Source: DUEL01 sp964580565 (GTDB taxonomy: Bacteria > Chloroflexota > Anaerolineae > B4-G1 > DUEL01). From it: 18,126 bases of DNA. This document shows positions 16,148 through 18,126 of this stretch, piece after piece; the stretch's first letter is position 1; each line of letters begins with the position of its first letter. The position numbers and the translations under genes are program-made. The notes beneath the pieces were generated by a model. It did no database searches. It was not told where the DNA came from and saw only the letters and a list, made by a program, of their open reading frames with translations. The DNA lies in assembly GCA_964580565.1 (NCBI GenBank), contig CAZOLN010000049.1:1-18126 (forward strand), given 5' to 3'.

Positions 16148-17308
16148 TCAACCGGGAAGGAAGCGCTGGAAGACCTGGTTGCCCAGAAGCCGCCCGCGCC
16201 GCGTGAGCCGGGCGGCTTCGCCGTCCCAGGTGAGCAGACCCAGGCGTTGCATCTCCGCCAGTTCGTCCCCGTACACGTCCTCCAGGCCAAGCCCGAAGCG
16301 GCCGCGGAAGCGGGCATCGCTGACCCCCTCCATCAGCCGAAGCCCCATCATCATCGTCTCTCCCATCTCCAGTTGGGGAGGGATGGGTTCGGCCTCGTCT
16401 ACGGGCGACTCCCCCTGGCTGACCCGGGCGATGTACTCGGCGGGATGGTGGACGTTGGTCCACCGCCTGCCGGCCCACCAGGAGGCTGCCCCCGCGCCGA
16501 AGCCCAGGTAGGGCTCGTTGCGCCAGTAGGTGAGGTTATGGCGGCACTCGTGGGAGGGCTGGGCCCAGTTGGAGATCTCGTAGTGGACGTATCCCGCCTC
16601 CATCAGCATCTCTTCGGCCAGTTCGTACATCTCCGCCGCTAGGTCGTCGTCCGGCGGCGGAAGATCCCCGCGGGCGATGCGGTCTGCCAAAGGGGTTCCC
16701 TCCTCGACGGTGAGGGCGTAGAGGGAGAGGTGGTTCGGCTCCAGCCGCAGCGCGGCCTCCAAGGTGGCCCGCCATCGATCCAGGGTCTGGCCGGGCAGGC
16801 CGTAGATGAAATCCAGGTTGAGGTTGTCGAAGCCCGCCTCCCGCGCAGCGCGCACCGCCTCCACCGCTTCCGTCCATGTGTGGAGGCGGCCCAACAGGCG
16901 GAGTTCGTCGTCGTGGGCGGATTGGACCCCCAGGCTGAGCCGGTTGATCCCCAGATCCCGAAACCGCCGCAGCCTGTCGGGGTCCACCGTGCCGGGGTTG
17001 GCCTCCAGGGTGACCTCGGCCTCGGGCGGGAGGCCAAAGCGGCGGCGGACGGTCGTCAGCAGCGTCTCGACCTGTGGGGGGGAGAGCAGGGAGGGCGTCC
17101 CGCCGCCGAAGTAGAGGGTGAGGGCGCGGGTCTCTGGCGCCCGTTCGATCTCCTTCTGAACAGCCTCTATGTAGTCCGGGATCAATCTTCCCAGACCGGC
17201 GTAGGTGTTGAAGTTGCAGTAGGTGCAGCGGCGGAGGCAGAAGGGGATATGGACGTAGATTGCGGATTGTGCCTTTCCACCTGCGGTGTGCGAACTACGA
17301 ATTTCCAA
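16148..17308 (-). CDS. hemW: Radical SAM heme chaperone HemW (HemN-like)
   Basis: This 386-residue radical SAM protein is called HemW, a heme-binding chaperone once annotated as oxygen-independent coproporphyrinogen oxidase. Near the N-terminus YVHIPFCLRRCTYCNF holds the cluster ligands Cys24, Cys28 and Cys31 (C-x3-C-x2-C). Phe33 follows where true HemN oxidases have a fourth Cys, which favours HemW. Further family motifs are TLYFGGGTPSLL (64-75), LEANPG, INRLSLGVQS, FIYGLPGQT and YEISNWAQPSHECRHNLTYWR, with a HemN C-terminal domain at the end. The start is a TTG at 17308 with GGAGAA (17315-17320 on the complement) 6 nt upstream; no in-frame ATG or GTG precedes the Cys motif. The start overlaps the end of yqeB by 14 nt, so it is probably co-transcribed with it and has no clear link to the methyltransferase cluster. 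Confidence 0.92.
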   Translation of the reverse strand: MEIRSSHTAGGKAQSAIYVHIPFCLRRCTYCNFNTYAGLGRLIPDYIEAVQKEIERAPETRALTLYFGGGTPSLLSPPQVETLLTTVRRRFGLPPEAEVTLEANPGTVDPDRLRRFRDLGINRLSLGVQSAHDDELRLLGRLHTWTEAVEAVRAAREAGFDNLNLDFIYGLPGQTLDRWRATLEAALRLEPNHLSLYALTVEEGTPLADRIARGDLPPPDDDLAAEMYELAEEMLMEAGYVHYEISNWAQPSHECRHNLTYWRNEPYLGFGAGAASWWAGRRWTNVHHPAEYIARVSQGESPVDEAEPIPPQLEMGETMMMGLRLMEGVSDARFRGRFGLGLEDVYGDELAEMQRLGLLTWDGEAARLTRRGRLLGNQVFQRFLPG

Positions 17309-18116
17309 TCCGCGTTCTCCACAGATAGAGGATCGCCTCCACCACCCCTCCTCCGATCGCCAGGGCCTTCTCGGAGATGGTGAAGCAGTGGGAGACGACG
17401 CCGCGCGGGTCTACGTCGCCCACCTTCATTCCCTTGTGGACGGGGAGGCCATCGTGGAGGAGGCCGCGGACCACGCCGTTCAGTTGGGAGTGGATGGGGG
17501 CGTCGTCCACGTAGGCGACCACCTCTCCCTCGCGCACCAGATCGCCGATGAGGCGGACGCCGCGGAAGGTGCCCTCTTTGGGGGCGCGGAGCACCCGGCG
17601 GGCGCTCTCGCCGCCTACGACGCCGGGGACGCCGGTGTTGGGCTCCGCGCTTCCTTTTAGGATGACCTTGCCCAGGTTATGCCCTCGGTTGGTCTCGATC
17701 ACCGCGTGGCAGTCCACCCCGGCGGTGAAGCCTGGCCCCAGGGCGATGACGATAGGGGCGTCGGTGACGCGGGTGCCGAGGTTCCGTTTGGCGAGGATGG
17801 CGTCCACCACCACGTCGGGCCGGAGTCTCCGGATCGATGCGCCCTCCGGGTCCACGATCACGGGGACCTCCCCAGCCTCCCAGGCGGCTCGCATCTCCTT
17901 GTCGTTCTCCACCCGGCGGGCGGTGACGGAGTCCACGGTGATCGCGTCTTCGAAGATCGCCGAGGCGAAGGCGACGGCGCGGCGGATGACGGTGGGCCGG
18001 GCGGTCTCCGTCACCAGTACGCGGAACCCGCACCGGTGCAGTCGCCAGGCGACCCCGGTGCCCAGGTCGCCGCCGCCCTTCACGACGACAAACAGGTCGA
18101 TGTTCACATTACCCAT
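17295..18116 (-). CDS. yqeB: YqeB family (EF2563) selenium-dependent molybdenum hydroxylase system protein
   Basis: This 273-residue protein matches the YqeB/EF2563 family, which occurs with selenium-dependent molybdenum hydroxylases and is thought to help mature them. The N-terminal Rossmann-type loop is VVVKGGGDLGTGVAWRLHR (11-29). It is followed by TETARPTVIRRAVAFASAIF, VIVDPEGASI, DAILAKRN, ALGPGFTAGVDCHAVIETNR and GLLHDGLPVHKGMKVGDVDPR, all typical of the family. The length is normal. ATG 18116 has AGGAGG at 18121-18126, so the gene is complete although it almost touches the right edge. Other partners, such as a xanthine-dehydrogenase-like hydroxylase, YqeC or selenium genes, would lie beyond the edge. 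It is read away from that edge and into hemW. Confidence 0.9.
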   Translation of the reverse strand: MGNVNIDLFVVVKGGGDLGTGVAWRLHRCGFRVLVTETARPTVIRRAVAFASAIFEDAITVDSVTARRVENDKEMRAAWEAGEVPVIVDPEGASIRRLRPDVVVDAILAKRNLGTRVTDAPIVIALGPGFTAGVDCHAVIETNRGHNLGKVILKGSAEPNTGVPGVVGGESARRVLRAPKEGTFRGVRLIGDLVREGEVVAYVDDAPIHSQLNGVVRGLLHDGLPVHKGMKVGDVDPRGVVSHCFTISEKALAIGGGVVEAILYLWRTRIGNS

Positions 18117-18126
18117 TTTCCCTCCT

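Overview
The window is GC-rich DNA (well above 60% G+C by eye) from a bacterium, most likely a member of the Chloroflexota or a close relative. This rests on the style of the substrate-binding lipoprotein (long N-terminus, Tat-type RR motif, lipobox, then a Thr/Ala/Pro/Glu-rich linker), the high GC, and CCACAGAG-type palindromic repeats. The taxonomic call is inference, not a measured result. A run of exactly 100 N (8400-8499) shows this is a scaffolded draft assembly.

Layout. All genes from the left edge to 16143 read on the + strand and look like one long catabolic cluster: the tail of a corrinoid (B12-binding) protein; a non-pyrrolysine MttB-family methyltransferase (139-1587); an Opp/Dpp-type ABC importer made of a Tat lipoprotein (1673-3400), two permeases (3466-4764, 4778-5635) and a fused double ATPase (5657-7777); a CBS-ACT regulatory protein cut by the gap (7767-8399); a methylaspartate ammonia-lyase homologue entering from the gap (to 9888); a second MttB-family protein (9942-11375) bracketed by two copies of a palindromic repeat; a tungsten/molybdenum aldehyde ferredoxin oxidoreductase homologue (11481-13361); a third MttB-family protein (13358-14791); and an MmgE/PrpD-family protein (14788-16143). 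The last three are joined by ATGA overlaps. Convergent to these, only 4 nt away, lies a minus-strand pair: yqeB (17295-18116) overlapping hemW (16148-17308).

How the genes may work together (inference). The transporter would import an N-methylated or quaternary-amine-containing compound. The MttB-type enzymes would pass methyl groups to the Co(I) corrinoid protein. The ammonia-lyase homologue would eliminate an amine from an aspartate-like skeleton. The PrpD-type enzyme and the AOR would process the carbon skeleton or an aldehyde. The most suggestive detail is in the lyase: Gln73 of the Clostridium tetanomorphum enzyme is replaced by Ala, the same change that in an engineered enzyme lets the active site take alkylamines. 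Three divergent MttB paralogues plus such a lyase make this a plausible undescribed methylated-amine or amino-acid degradation system. No methyltransferase 2 (MtbA/MtgA type) or reductive activator (RamA type) is visible in the window, so the pathway is incomplete here.

No tRNA, rRNA, CRISPR array, transposase or phage gene was seen. No intergenic stretch longer than 300 nt exists apart from the uncertainty introduced by the assembly gap.
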